Virus record (IMG/VR): IMGVR_UViG_3300042197_001475
Location: 1 to 28,356 of that record
Reading direction: 5' to 3' (one strand)
DNA length: 28,356 nucleotides
Source: a virus
Below are positions 16,001 through 23,628 of this stretch, piece by piece (position 1 is the stretch's first letter; each line of letters begins with the position of its first letter). Under the pieces are notes generated by a model. It did no database searches. It saw only the letters and a program-made list of their open reading frames with translations, and had not been told where the DNA came from. Position numbers and translations under genes: made by a program.

Positions 16001-16732
16001 AGAGGTCAACGCCTTCGGCAAATCACCCATGAAAAAGGTTTCTGCCAACTGTGGATTCTCTTTGAACTTTTGATTGATGCGAGCATTTCGAGCCTCGTTA
16101 AGTTTATTTCCCGCTTCAATCAAAGGAGGTGCCAACGCTGAACCCAACGCTTTTGGAACTCCGACAACCCAGATTTTGTTCATAGCCTCTGTAAGCTCTG
16201 GATCGAAGTAGGTGTTGTAGCCAACGTCTAGTTGACCGTTCTCATCTTTATCAATGTAGATGTCATGAAGTTCAGCAAAGGTGCTGACGAAACTTTCCCT
16301 CTGGTCTTCTGGGAGCGCACTGTACCTAGCTTTTATCAAGTCTTGCTGTTGCTTGGTCAGAACTCGTTGTTTGTTGATCCTGTCCTCACGTTCGACAGGC
16401 GTTTCGAGTCCACCTTGAATTTGTAATCCTGCGCCCTTAAGGGATTTGCTGACGATATCAACAGCCGTATTACTTACAGAAGCCTTTAGATGTTCTCCAA
16501 CTAGCACTCCGTTGTCTAAAGCATTTCCTCTCCAGTCTTGAAAGTGTTGCAATCGCGCCGCTCTTGCTTGCTCCGGGCTTGATCCGATTGACCTAAGATA
16601 GCCTTCATAGGCAACACCCCAAGTCACGAGCAGAGCCAACTTATTTTCAGGACTGCCTTCTTTCCAAGAATTAGACGCAGCAACAACGTCCCACGGTGTT
16701 GGCTTGTTAAAAACAACAGGTGACTCTGGCAT
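10082..16732 (-). CDS. Giant ejection (internal virion) protein, T7 gp16-like by position
   Basis: This is a 2216-residue protein, the last of three probable internal virion genes after the tail tubular genes, which is the place of T7 gene 16. The N-terminus is helical. Residues about 235-430 hold Gly/Ala-rich, weakly hydrophobic segments (GSGGLAFMGSAMGTAEG, GAAATATFVGGGIKEG, AAGFITGGLLDSVGG) suited to entering a membrane. A long helical, coiled-coil middle follows. Near the C-terminus, segments such as YAFAMLLGPLNGIPFLGEAF resemble the 'large polyvalent protein' type domains. I see no transglycosylase or protease catalytic motif, although T7 gp16 carries a transglycosylase. The likely role is to form, with the two upstream proteins, a channel for DNA entry through the cell envelope. 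It starts 2 bases after the upstream stop. G+C looks higher in the middle of the gene than at its ends. Confidence 0.75.
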   Translation of the reverse strand: MPESPVVFNKPTPWDVVAASNSWKEGSPENKLALLVTWGVAYEGYLRSIGSSPEQARAARLQHFQDWRGNALDNGVLVGEHLKASVSNTAVDIVSKSLKGAGLQIQGGLETPVEREDRINKQRVLTKQQQDLIKARYSALPEDQRESFVSTFAELHDIYIDKDENGQLDVGYNTYFDPELTEAMNKIWVVGVPKALGSALAPPLIEAGNKLNEARNARINQKFKENPQLAETFFMGDLPKALTSGVVNVGVGRILGSGGLAFMGSAMGTAEGTQVGQDVGMSPEEINNLAGLRSAIGTLEFLGVGGTQLKLIEKTPLGREAIRLANKTIFQVPGAAATATFVGGGIKEGLQENVSGLLVDFTEKATGVWAKQDDQARAKGLEPIAKKIFDADRRSREFAAGFITGGLLDSVGGAQKQAIVAGQFSINRMTQEVAQQVIDGQHSAIQEIDKVLAQNPTEEVRSMLTARKAEFQERAKAVLDFVLERDAELRQAVQDAGMVEPEQQETSAVEKLLGADQITQLRNMSEEEYTSTWNQLSRAERSQIRKALGVEQKAGITKVRKALLAQTETVAPAVIDESTATVQEMIAWMEAVDAKRGQAPDRVTVVQTAAELDALMPAPTEQAVDAATAAANINAGEAASSPGVETLREDYEVLGANSVDYASQSKQASIAVVTGTRTPQTLVREKSQVWFKRALDSKEVTVEELLAEKRKLEAGLPEDQRMPDTLEGVIEWASDLSVDYIVVRAPSSTLLPAKVQSWFTRLKTWVSDVMRRAVRLQKQLDNQTVSPRFEGMLAQATGLQVGKSFNPTEGLSPQETLMFSRMQGLSGKSLDQFVTDNDPSDAVINALETAKRRSQQTPPVIQLPPSSAPQTGTTLTLARKARRPTRLTQEALKEAVDLANQIANQARPDLQRSNRIKMPMADAQVIAQGSNAAGVTELISKYNLSPDQVTSVKQAFDAWAATPGKKAFDSDGNLTAKALRENLSVNLSQATNSAYAQRLNQMRHVQDLERLIEILPPELKASVIRTTKFPVDPSATPKNPTVGFGQLLREASVNQRSKLIQQRAERVQQVLEKHVVNVLKGDLDKLFAVAKPKKNAKGVRKGPGAELVDIIEEVKKISELNPETATAEIDRLRQEELNLPEGDEKADNLERQKLVTAFADLRNRNSGDLFQAVELLKELISEGRLAQTQADLSDAARRAEMLEKGLNSVRGGNAPLNSAQRKNNALSISTYLESVQDFFLKVTMTFDAMLNLASRLDPSAVGFKGYLNKIFAAKENQAFRNREKYAQEKFVSLLRVIAEISGIDLNSRRFVRDTELSLLDHFQPEERATVLRKEPGQQHRFKQTVSIEEARQAIDLGATLLTKDGKAFSKGQMQVVFEALEDYETEVAALESLVKSEEAELTSLHEALIRRLNSLNSEEFDAEFAALKPVDQKRVKQLLNLNINDSGLVVRQAMQNSSIVRSGPVMDDAGLETLSSLREFISAKNQEKVRLKQKKNLQDLDLTDWDAIQEVAQVMSQDDLIKITMLARQPDQRRNLEYWGWTEEVIAEAEKLLTPRSIAIREHLAAEYESAYSDVNEVFRRMNGTNLTKFVNYSPAQKITAASLLDVTENGNRTSSSVVSYGFLSDRVQNLAEPDLTNGAMAEYMAHMSEAAHYIYYAELVRDMNSVFGNKDMQQALTESGGDNLRRLINRKLHAIATDGQVNAFNSKFVDTIKRNFVLTGLAGNIAQIAKQLSGNPAYLFDVPTAAFTRYEAEFGAELVRISTGGEMSPQVRKFLECDFVQSRFKQGQSKQLQTILSGKYNKKKGKLVARDSAEYVIEASMFPSSWGDMAVVMSGGYAVYMNGRQEYLNQAKANGKDITSQEVIDEADAAGEDALAEITSRTQTGEGPANKTDLELSGSLGGLFNVFMTNSRNLYLSTYAVNPFDGRPGAFKEGMKRLIVGHVLVPVTFQAFSDLFKYGSLDDEEKEEFREDSLTRYAFAMLLGPLNGIPFLGEAFGAIIRFGFGVKGYESRNPITQAALEMGEPLKVVIRNLKDNEKNFVQEVSDFTLASLEGIAAIKGGRSLVVPISQRSLRSMGLDDDVRNLLENPDQREVRLNKEKFTKAQFEIRNLTGNAKVEKVNEMVKQGLISADQGKTLKDRLTKAELEIREKSRTPEVRRLLTKSSTDGTRAIVMGQLLENLTPEQRRAKMAEWRKVDGLLTRTVVARIPEELRGM

Positions 16733-16734
16733 GA

Positions 16735-18303
16735 TTATCTACTTGGATAAAAAACATTCAGTGCGCCTTCAGCCAGAATTTTTTCCCAGAAACTCATTTG
16801 TTTCTTAGACTTCCCAGCAAGTTCAGTTTTGGCTTTTTCAATAACTTCGGATGGCGTTTGGCCGGGAATGACGACGCCCGGCTCAAGATACTTATCTATG
16901 TCCACAGATTCCGTTGGCACACCAAGATCCTCAACGTATTTCAACACATCGGCAATAGGCGCAGTAGGTTTGTTTTTCATGTAATTTGTTACAGCAGTCT
17001 CTAAAGCAATCTGCGCTTTTGTCTGCATAACAGTATCCAATCCTGATTGTCCCACCGCAGCCTCAATCTGACGTTTTGCCTGACTCAAAATGATGCGTTG
17101 ATCACTAGACATCGAGTCATCCACGCTCGGTTGTTGAAGAAGATCGGATAGATGACCGATAAACGAACTGTAATAGTCTTTGTGGATCTGATCTTTGATC
17201 TTCTCCCTGTATTTCCAAACGTCCACAAGTTTTGACGTAGGAGAAATCTGTTGGTTCATCTCAGTCCACAGAGATGTCATCACGTCGAAATCCGGTGGCC
17301 TCCCTTCCCTCCACTGGTCCAGCTTGGTTTTCTTTTGCTCAGGAGTCAGTGCAGTCGCATCGAGTTGTTGCCTAAACTCCGTTTCTGGAATGTCCGGTCT
17401 TTCCGCCAGCAGATTGTCTAACTCATCCATCTGCGAAATGCGGATTTCACTTTCTCTGCGATCAATGCCTTCTAGGGTCTTGATTTTATCCAAATCAGTC
17501 ATCCACGAAGGTTTTGAATCCGTCAGGTAGTCTCTGACCCCCGACGGGTTTTGATAGATCTGGACAGTTAGATTTTGCCGTTGAATCTGCTCCTTCGCCT
17601 TGGTCAACCTGATGTCTTCCAAGTCCTGCGTGGAAAGGCCCATAGCAACTCTTTGAGCGGAGTATTGCGTAGCCGCCATCAAGTCTCCCCGAGCCACTGC
17701 CTCCTCGAAAGCAAACTCGCTTTTTGCTTTGGCAATGTTCAAGTTCTGCCGCATCGCCATAGTCTCCAAGCCTACCCGGTTCTCGGCCTCCCAGGCTTTG
17801 ATGTTCTGCTCCAGCTTGCGCTTCAAAGGCTTGCTCATCCGCTTGTCCGGGTCGTTCAGCAGATCACCTCGGACAGATTGGACGACACCATCAAAACCAC
17901 CTTTCCAGCCGCCCGGATCCTCCGACAACCCCGCTTTGTATCGCTCTGCCGCTCCCTTCATGATCGCGTCTGCCTCCATCAACTCGGCAGACTCCCGAGC
18001 AATGATGATGCGTTGCGCGACCTGTGAGATGCCCTGACCAATGTCGGTAATGGTTTGAGCGAAGGCTTGCCCGGTCTGAAACGTCGCTCGCGCCGCTTGC
18101 ATCTCACCCTGGGCCAACTGCTCGCCCGACGCTTGAACTCCACCTACGCGCACCGCAGTCTGCGGGGCTTGCGTATTCAGCCGGACTCGACCGGCAGACA
18201 CGGACCTCGGATTGACCTGTACAGCGTCCGGCCCCGGCATCATTTGCGCGAGACCGGTCTGCGCCGTGGGACCACCCGGCAGTGGGATGAGTTGTCGTTC
18301 CAT
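16735..18303 (-). CDS. Internal virion (ejection) protein, T7 gp15-like by position
   Basis: This is a 522-residue protein. A polar, Pro/Gly-rich N-terminus (1-60) is followed by long helices (ITDIGQGISQVAQRIIIARES, WEAENRVGLETMAMRQNLNI, RQNLTVQIYQNPSG) and many charged segments. No enzyme motif or membrane helix is visible. Its order between the 309- and 2216-residue proteins matches T7 gp14-gp15-gp16, whose middle member builds the periplasmic tube of the ejection channel. The function is assigned from order and composition, not from clear sequence similarity. The start follows a 21-base spacer that copies the end of the preceding gene. Confidence 0.6.
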   Translation of the reverse strand: MERQLIPLPGGPTAQTGLAQMMPGPDAVQVNPRSVSAGRVRLNTQAPQTAVRVGGVQASGEQLAQGEMQAARATFQTGQAFAQTITDIGQGISQVAQRIIIARESAELMEADAIMKGAAERYKAGLSEDPGGWKGGFDGVVQSVRGDLLNDPDKRMSKPLKRKLEQNIKAWEAENRVGLETMAMRQNLNIAKAKSEFAFEEAVARGDLMAATQYSAQRVAMGLSTQDLEDIRLTKAKEQIQRQNLTVQIYQNPSGVRDYLTDSKPSWMTDLDKIKTLEGIDRRESEIRISQMDELDNLLAERPDIPETEFRQQLDATALTPEQKKTKLDQWREGRPPDFDVMTSLWTEMNQQISPTSKLVDVWKYREKIKDQIHKDYYSSFIGHLSDLLQQPSVDDSMSSDQRIILSQAKRQIEAAVGQSGLDTVMQTKAQIALETAVTNYMKNKPTAPIADVLKYVEDLGVPTESVDIDKYLEPGVVIPGQTPSEVIEKAKTELAGKSKKQMSFWEKILAEGALNVFYPSR

Positions 18304-18352
18304 TAGCGGTTACGGAGGTTTGCTTTATGGATAGCGGTTACGGAAGTTTGCT
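18304..18352. repeat. 21-base imperfect repeat spanning a gene end and spacer
   Basis: Bases 18304-18324 and 18332-18352 are identical at 20 of 21 positions (G at 18317, A at 18345). The second copy encodes the last residues of the 309-residue protein. The first copy is the whole spacer between that stop and the next ATG. Confidence 0.9.
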
Positions 18353-19254
18353 GTGTTAATTGCCGCGTTTCCAATGCCGGACAGGACGCTCAGTCCGCCC
18401 TGCGCTCGCATTGCTGCGGCGGATGCGGTTGCTCCTTGGTAGGCGGCGGCACCATAACGTCTTGTCAGTTTGGCTTGAGTAGCCAGATCACTGGCTTGAG
18501 ACCGGATGTTCTTCGCGTTCAGTTGGCTTTCGTAAAGCGCAATGGCGGCCTCTTGTTCTGAGTTCCACGCATCCACTCTGGAATTGAACTTCCCTAGCTC
18601 CGCTGAATACCTCATGCCTCGCACATTCTCTGCGCCTTGATACGCCGCCATGTCTCCCTCGAAGCGGGTCATGGTTCCAGCAAACTTGGTTTGCCGCACT
18701 CGGTTGCCTGCTTCAGTCAACATGTCGAACCGATCAAGCTCAAGCCGGGTCGCAGATTCAACCAGGCGATCAAGCTCGGTCCCAGCCAATCGAAGTCCGC
18801 TTCTAACGGTAGCCACTCGTTGCTGTCCTAATACTGTCTTATTCTGTCTATACATCCGCACTGCGGAAGTCGTTGCCGCCGCCGCAAGATTCTGCGCCTC
18901 TAAATCGAACTGCGCCGCTTTCGCGTCAGAGAACTGTTTGCTTCTTTGGTTGGCTAACTCAACAATGTCCGCCGCCCGGGTAGCTTCAAAGTAATCGGTA
19001 TCTGCTAGACGTTGGTTGATCGCGCTTTGTTGACTGATGCGCGATGCCACATACTGCCCGCGCCATTCCTCCAGCTTCGCGTTTTCGCGCAGTCGTCCAG
19101 CCTGGGCTTGCAGCACCTTTGCGTTCTCGTTCGCCACCTTGCGCTCGATGACGGCACCTCGCATCTGCGACTCCGCCGCCTTCCGTGAGGCACCGGCTTG
19201 ACCGATGCCGCCAACAACGGAAGCGATTGATCCAAGTGCTGCGAAGAAAGGCAT
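18325..19254 (-). CDS. Internal virion (ejection) protein, T7 gp14-like by position
   Basis: This is a 309-residue protein. It opens with a Gly/Ala-rich, mildly hydrophobic segment (FFAALGSIASVVGGIGQAGA), then is almost wholly helical with regular Ala, Gln, Arg and Glu (KAAESQMRGAVIERKVANEN and many similar), and ends in another Ala/Gly-rich stretch (AAAYQGATASAAAMRAQGGL). This matches the small T7-like ejection protein that enters the outer membrane first. The gene lies directly after tail tubular protein B with a 30-base leader (19255-19284) that includes the AT-rich run CTAATATAATAAAG and no Shine-Dalgarno sequence. Confidence 0.65.
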   Translation of the reverse strand: MPFFAALGSIASVVGGIGQAGASRKAAESQMRGAVIERKVANENAKVLQAQAGRLRENAKLEEWRGQYVASRISQQSAINQRLADTDYFEATRAADIVELANQRSKQFSDAKAAQFDLEAQNLAAAATTSAVRMYRQNKTVLGQQRVATVRSGLRLAGTELDRLVESATRLELDRFDMLTEAGNRVRQTKFAGTMTRFEGDMAAYQGAENVRGMRYSAELGKFNSRVDAWNSEQEAAIALYESQLNAKNIRSQASDLATQAKLTRRYGAAAYQGATASAAAMRAQGGLSVLSGIGNAAINTANFRNRYP

Positions 19255-19284
19255 AGCTTTATTATATTAGAAAAGCGTTAGTAA

Positions 19285-21570
19285 TCAAATAGTCTCGGTT
19301 GAATCCCACTCGATGCACAAGCCCAAGATCTGAGCGGGCAGTGGCGTTGCCTGCCGAAGTTTGAGCCTCGGCACCCTGCTGTGAATCCCGGCGACTGCTG
19401 CTTCTACTGGTCCAGTTCGCAGACTTGGCGGATTCTCGATATTCTCTGACGCCACCCTAGTTTGCAACTGATAATACACGTTCCGCTCCGCATCGGAGTA
19501 TTCGATGCCGAACGAGTTGTAGAGGTCAACCAAGATACGTGAGATCTTCCCTATCTTGTATCGCGTCATTCCGGCCCGAGTGTTGGCCATAAGAGGCAAC
19601 GTCTCAACAGTCGATGTCATCGGCAACCCAACACACACTACGGCATTGGTGACAGACCGATTCAGCGTGATTGACCCTGACGCAACAGTCACTCGGGGAT
19701 GCGTTCCGCCTTCAACTAGCACATCGACTTGCGTTCCGTTTAGATAACTCAAGCCAGTTACTGTTACCCCTGTAACGCCCGTGACAATCTTCCCAGAATC
19801 AAGAAACAAACACTGACTTGCCGTCCCGGTTAAGACCAGATCAGGGGTCTCCGGGTGAAGACGTTCAATGCGTCGGTCATTCGATCCAGTGACTTTCACC
19901 GACACCCACACCTCATCCCCTGCCGCCCCGGGGATGGTCGCCACACTTTCAATCGTGCCAGCACTGTGAACGTGCTTGTGCCACCCCATCAACGATTCTG
20001 CCCGGTCATAGTTCACGCCTACTAGCTTGCCGTCCACTACTGCCCAGATGATAGGGTCAGGCTGCTGACTGGTCGCCATCTGAACGATGCCCTTGCTTGT
20101 GATATGTTCTGCCACCCTTGTCAAGTCTCCGGCGGCATAAGGATCTCGGGCAAGGTCGTCTCGTTGGGTGTCCAAGCCTATGTAGTCGCGGATCCGAGTC
20201 CCTCGACGCTCGACGAACAAAACGCTATCGTTTAATGTTAGTGCCGGCAGAGCAGCAGACCCATAAGCTGTAGACTTTTGCGCAGATGCGTTGTCTGGGT
20301 CAGATGCATTCCGAATCACCCATTCGTCCCCGGCAGTTCCGACAATCAACGCCCCGCCCCGGGAGATCAACCACTGGATCTTGTCTGCCGTCGAACTGTA
20401 AAGCGTTTGTTGCAGGGCGAGGTCCGGCGACTCAGCCTCCCGGCGGAAGTTGTCGAACTCGTCAATTGCGGAAGCGAACAGAGTCAACGGTTCGCGTTTG
20501 GTCCCAGCAAACCAAAGTCTGCCATCATGCAGAATGACCTGCCGGGGATAGCCATTAGGTTTGCTCCAAGACCCTTCGGCCCAGTATGTCGTCGCAGTCG
20601 TCGCTAGGAACGGCTCGATAATGTCCACCGTTACTGACGTGCTGCTCGCTCGCGCAGTGATCTTTGCGCTTCCCCATACTACTGGGTTAAGAGCATCGAT
20701 AGTTGCCCTCGGGCTTCCTGTTGCGCTGGAGTAGTTGGTTGTCGTAACCCTCAAGTATGTTGGCTCGAAGCAAGTGCCGATGTATTCGATGTTTCGCTCT
20801 CCGGCGATCTGCCAAGACTGCAACACTTCCCAGGTGCTGTTATCTTTGCTTTGTTCAATGCTAATCGTTGAAACAAATGTCCCGGTTGTTTTGAAAACAA
20901 ACTCTCCCTGAGTGAGGATAGACGATGACGAACTGTTACTGCTGATCGCCAAGGCCACCGTGTTCTCGGCGCGGACGTGTCCAATACGCCAGTGACTTCC
21001 GATGTAATCGTTACTTGTCCACAAGGCAGAAGATGCCGTCAAGGTGCGGGAATTGCCGCTGACATGGCTTGGCGTGATAGTCAGCGTTCCTACGTTCTCG
21101 TCAATAAATGGTTGTGCGCTCAGGGCAAACTCAGTCAACGTCCAGCTTGTGTCCGAAACCCGAACCAGTTTACGCGGAGCATAGTTCGGGTGGACGATGA
21201 ACACAGTGTCGAGGATCTGCTCTGTCCGCAACTCATCGAGGTCTGTTGACAAATACGGAGTCGCAAACGTCACCGGGGTTCCACCACCACTGGTGACCAA
21301 TGCGCCGTCTTTGTAAACTCGAGCAGTTTGATTGCCAAACGCCAACACCAGTGCTGTCGTCGAGGAGAAGCGAAACGGAATCAAGCGCACCTTGTTCTGC
21401 CCATGCGTGTCAATGTATTGGAACCCCGGACGGCGAGTGATCCCACCGTAGGGCAGCACCATGAAGTTCTCCAAAGATGCCACCGAGGAGTAATACCGCT
21501 CCATGTCGGAGCGGGGCCACAACCTCCGCGAGATCTCGCCACCGGCTAAACTGAAGACTTGGCTAGTCAT
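19285..21570 (-). CDS. Tail tubular protein B (nozzle)
   Basis: This is a 761-residue protein. The start (SLAGGEISRRLWPRSDMERY, then ENFMVLPYGGITRRPGFQYI) is the typical opening of T7 gp12-like nozzle proteins. Beta-rich repeats follow, with the conserved block WSKPNGYPRQVILHDGRLWFAGT near residue 335. The protein forms the end of the short tail below tail tubular protein A and contacts the fibres. The length is close to that of T7 gp12 (about 794). Its ATG overlaps the stop of the tail tubular A gene (ATGA, 21567-21570). Confidence 0.88.
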   Translation of the reverse strand: MTSQVFSLAGGEISRRLWPRSDMERYYSSVASLENFMVLPYGGITRRPGFQYIDTHGQNKVRLIPFRFSSTTALVLAFGNQTARVYKDGALVTSGGGTPVTFATPYLSTDLDELRTEQILDTVFIVHPNYAPRKLVRVSDTSWTLTEFALSAQPFIDENVGTLTITPSHVSGNSRTLTASSALWTSNDYIGSHWRIGHVRAENTVALAISSNSSSSSILTQGEFVFKTTGTFVSTISIEQSKDNSTWEVLQSWQIAGERNIEYIGTCFEPTYLRVTTTNYSSATGSPRATIDALNPVVWGSAKITARASSTSVTVDIIEPFLATTATTYWAEGSWSKPNGYPRQVILHDGRLWFAGTKREPLTLFASAIDEFDNFRREAESPDLALQQTLYSSTADKIQWLISRGGALIVGTAGDEWVIRNASDPDNASAQKSTAYGSAALPALTLNDSVLFVERRGTRIRDYIGLDTQRDDLARDPYAAGDLTRVAEHITSKGIVQMATSQQPDPIIWAVVDGKLVGVNYDRAESLMGWHKHVHSAGTIESVATIPGAAGDEVWVSVKVTGSNDRRIERLHPETPDLVLTGTASQCLFLDSGKIVTGVTGVTVTGLSYLNGTQVDVLVEGGTHPRVTVASGSITLNRSVTNAVVCVGLPMTSTVETLPLMANTRAGMTRYKIGKISRILVDLYNSFGIEYSDAERNVYYQLQTRVASENIENPPSLRTGPVEAAVAGIHSRVPRLKLRQATPLPAQILGLCIEWDSTETI

Positions 21571-22157
21571 TGATACCGGGCGCGGATAAGATCAGATTCC
21601 AAAAGCCTGTTGTTACGATGACCCATGCTTTCGTTGCCGTTCTGCCTGCTGGCTTTTGGCAGAAGCCCGCCTGGACCAAGGCACCTAGCTTCAAGCGATG
21701 CCGCCAGTTGCCAGTTCGCGTTGATTCCCACAGTGACCCGCGCCGCCAAAAGGGTAGCAAACGCTTCGACAAAGTCCGAAGGGTAAGCGTTCGGGTCAGT
21801 CTCCAGCTTCACATACCGCAATTTGCAGTCTTCTTCGTTCGTCAGGATCGCACCGCCTTCGACAGCAAACGGTGCGTTGGGGTATTGCTCAGGGTCGATG
21901 CCGTTCACTTCCAGCACTTGGATGCAATCAATCGGGAGTTGGAAGCGGTTGGCCCACCCGAACGCAGGAGCCTCTAGCTTTGCGGTCACCACTCGGGAAA
22001 TAGCAAAGCTCCATGGCGCCGCCCGCAACAGTTCCGCCAACACCGAGTCGTAATGCGTCCTCAAGTATTCCGCGTTCACCGAGTTCTCGTCAACTGCGAC
22101 AACTGCTTGTGCGCCGATCTTGGCTAAGGCAAGGTTGCAAATCTGGACTTTAGTCAT
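21567..22157 (-). CDS. Tail tubular protein A (gatekeeper)
   Basis: This is a 196-residue protein, about the size of T7 gp11 (196). It has the family's usual opening (TKVQICNLALAKIGAQAVV, then LRTHYDSVLAELLRAAPWSF). A FGWANRFQLPIDCIQVLEVNG stretch and a conserved helical segment (SDFVEAFATLLAARVTVGIN) follow. It forms the ring that joins the portal to the nozzle and closes the head. The gene stands behind a terminator that follows the capsid gene and has an A/C-rich leader (ACAACCACTGCT) without a Shine-Dalgarno sequence. Confidence 0.88.
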   Translation of the reverse strand: MTKVQICNLALAKIGAQAVVAVDENSVNAEYLRTHYDSVLAELLRAAPWSFAISRVVTAKLEAPAFGWANRFQLPIDCIQVLEVNGIDPEQYPNAPFAVEGGAILTNEEDCKLRYVKLETDPNAYPSDFVEAFATLLAARVTVGINANWQLAASLEARCLGPGGLLPKASRQNGNESMGHRNNRLLESDLIRARYQ

Positions 22158-22174
22158 AGCAGTGGTTGTATAGT

Positions 22175-22207
22175 AAAAAGGGGCGAGAGGTTATAACCCT
22201 CCGCCCC
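22175..22207 (-). terminator. Terminator after the major capsid gene
   Basis: On the minus strand, GGGGCGGAGGGTT and AACCTCTCGCCCC form a 13-position stem with one mismatch and two G-U pairs, then five T bases. It lies between the capsid and tail tubular A genes. T7 has a terminator at the same place, after gene 10, which lets capsid be made in excess. Confidence 0.7.
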
Positions 22208-22232
22208 CCACTCCGAATCGCTCAGAGTAAAA

Positions 22233-23189
22233 TCAAGCCGCGTAGGTCTGCACGGTGATAACTTTGTTATCATACCGGCGCATCCCGCCCATGCGCATCG
22301 TCACGCGCATCTGGCGAGCGTGAGAGGTTTCAGGAAGAACGTCAAGGTAGACCCGGCGTTGACCTTGGTAGAAGGTGCAAGCGGAGGGAACCCAAGCAAT
22401 GCAGGTCCGTTTGTTGCTTGCCTTAGACAACCGTTCGGTGCGGATGAATTTGATCCCCATGAAGGAATCGACTTCGCCCGCCACCAAGGCACGAACCGTG
22501 TTGTAGTCCGCACTTTGGATTGTCGGAAGCGTAAGCAGATTGTCCAAGTCAGACTGCGACACTGCCATGTAGACTTGCTCGCCACCAGATCCGCTAATCC
22601 CTTGACCGGTCACTTCGTTGCGGGCCAAAAGACTTTTGACGTGGATCAGCTTTTCAAGAGTCAACTTATGCACAGCAGTGTCAGAAGCAGAAGTGTTAGC
22701 AGCACCACGAGCGCTCGCAGTCGCGTCGATATACAGTTTCTGAGTTTCAAGAAAGGTGGCATTGTCAGTTCCGGCAGCACCTTTCTTGGTCGTCGAATCA
22801 GAGACCAACGCATCGATGATGATGTCGTCGATCTGCCGACCGAAGTTAGCGAACATGCACTTCAATATCTCGGAGTCCGGGCGAGCAAGCGCACCGAGTT
22901 TCTCGTCATCGTATTCGTCGATAATCTTCGCGTCTTCGTACTCGGAAGCGGTCAGCCACCGGGAAGCGGATTCGACATCGCTCCGGTTGGTCGCCCCGGC
23001 CCGGAGGGTCTTCTTGGCCACCGTGTTCTGCGCCTCGAAGTCGTCGTAACGCTTGCGGTTCCCGTTGAGGTTGCTTTCAATCGTGACGTAGCTCTTGAGA
23101 CGTTCTTCAAGCTGTTGCGCTTGATGCCCCCAGTTCTCGTTGAACAGGTCAACGACGTGATTAGGAAGATTCGTGATTGCTTGACTCAT
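22233..23189 (-). CDS. Major capsid protein
   Basis: This is a 318-residue protein. The start (ITNLPNHVVDLFNENWGHQA, then QLEERLKSYVTIESNLNGNR and KRYDDFEAQNTVAKKTLRAG) and the end (GQRRVYLDVLPETSHARQMR, then VTMRMGGMRRYDNKVITVQT) fit the capsid family found in many small podoviruses. The region RPDSEILKCMFANFGRQIDD and the domain around GVKFI-type strands (GIKFIRTERL) support an HK97-like fold. It lies between the accessory capsid protein and tail tubular A. The leader includes CTAGATCATGA over the ATG and no Shine-Dalgarno sequence. Confidence 0.85.
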   Translation of the reverse strand: MSQAITNLPNHVVDLFNENWGHQAQQLEERLKSYVTIESNLNGNRKRYDDFEAQNTVAKKTLRAGATNRSDVESASRWLTASEYEDAKIIDEYDDEKLGALARPDSEILKCMFANFGRQIDDIIIDALVSDSTTKKGAAGTDNATFLETQKLYIDATASARGAANTSASDTAVHKLTLEKLIHVKSLLARNEVTGQGISGSGGEQVYMAVSQSDLDNLLTLPTIQSADYNTVRALVAGEVDSFMGIKFIRTERLSKASNKRTCIAWVPSACTFYQGQRRVYLDVLPETSHARQMRVTMRMGGMRRYDNKVITVQTYAA

Positions 23190-23216
23190 GATCTAGTAAT
23201 TGTGAAAGTGTTTGGA

Positions 23217-23585
23217 TTAGGGAGTAAGAAACGCACCAATGTTCCACCATCCGGTGCCGTCAAACAGCAGTTCCAGCATGCAAGTTTTGCTTGCAGTGAC
23301 GTTGGCTACCGCAGGACCAGAAGCACCGGTAAGAGTGACACTCCTAGCCGTTCCATCAGCCGTAAGTCGGATGAAAAGCCTTTGTCCAGTTCGAGGCGCA
23401 CCGCCGACCACTCCAGTTTCTCCGGTAGTCTTAGGATCGATGGTAATGTTCCCGGTAAGCGTGCCAATGATGACGATTTCGTTGTCAACGTAAGTGCCAG
23501 GGTTGGTCAAGTTGACTGTGGCAGCATAGGCCACCGATGTGGTCTCTCGGGTAATCTTTTCCCAATGTTTGCGAATTTCGGCCAT
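23217..23585 (-). CDS. Beta-rich capsid accessory (decoration/head fibre) protein
   Basis: This is a 122-residue protein. After a short helical start (IRKHWEKITRETTSVAY) it is almost all beta strand: VNLTNPGTYVDNEIVIIGTL, then GQRLFIRLTADGTARSVTLT and LELLFDGTGWWNIG. This layout (ADGTARSVTLTG, then a T-x-S-K stretch, then LFDGTGWW) is common in phage head decoration or head-fibre proteins. Its place between scaffold and capsid genes supports this. The leader (CTAGAACAAC before ATG) lacks a Shine-Dalgarno sequence. Confidence 0.6.
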   Translation of the reverse strand: MAEIRKHWEKITRETTSVAYAATVNLTNPGTYVDNEIVIIGTLTGNITIDPKTTGETGVVGGAPRTGQRLFIRLTADGTARSVTLTGASGPAVANVTASKTCMLELLFDGTGWWNIGAFLTP

Positions 23586-23628
23586 GTTGTTCTAGTGTTA
23601 GTGGTTTGTATATGAGCAGTGTGAATAA

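Noticed and set aside
22320-23615. Long open frame of 431 codons on the plus strand opposite the capsid gene
   Set aside because: It is antisense to the capsid and accessory protein genes, whose families I recognise, and its product looks like no protein family. It is a by-product of codon bias.
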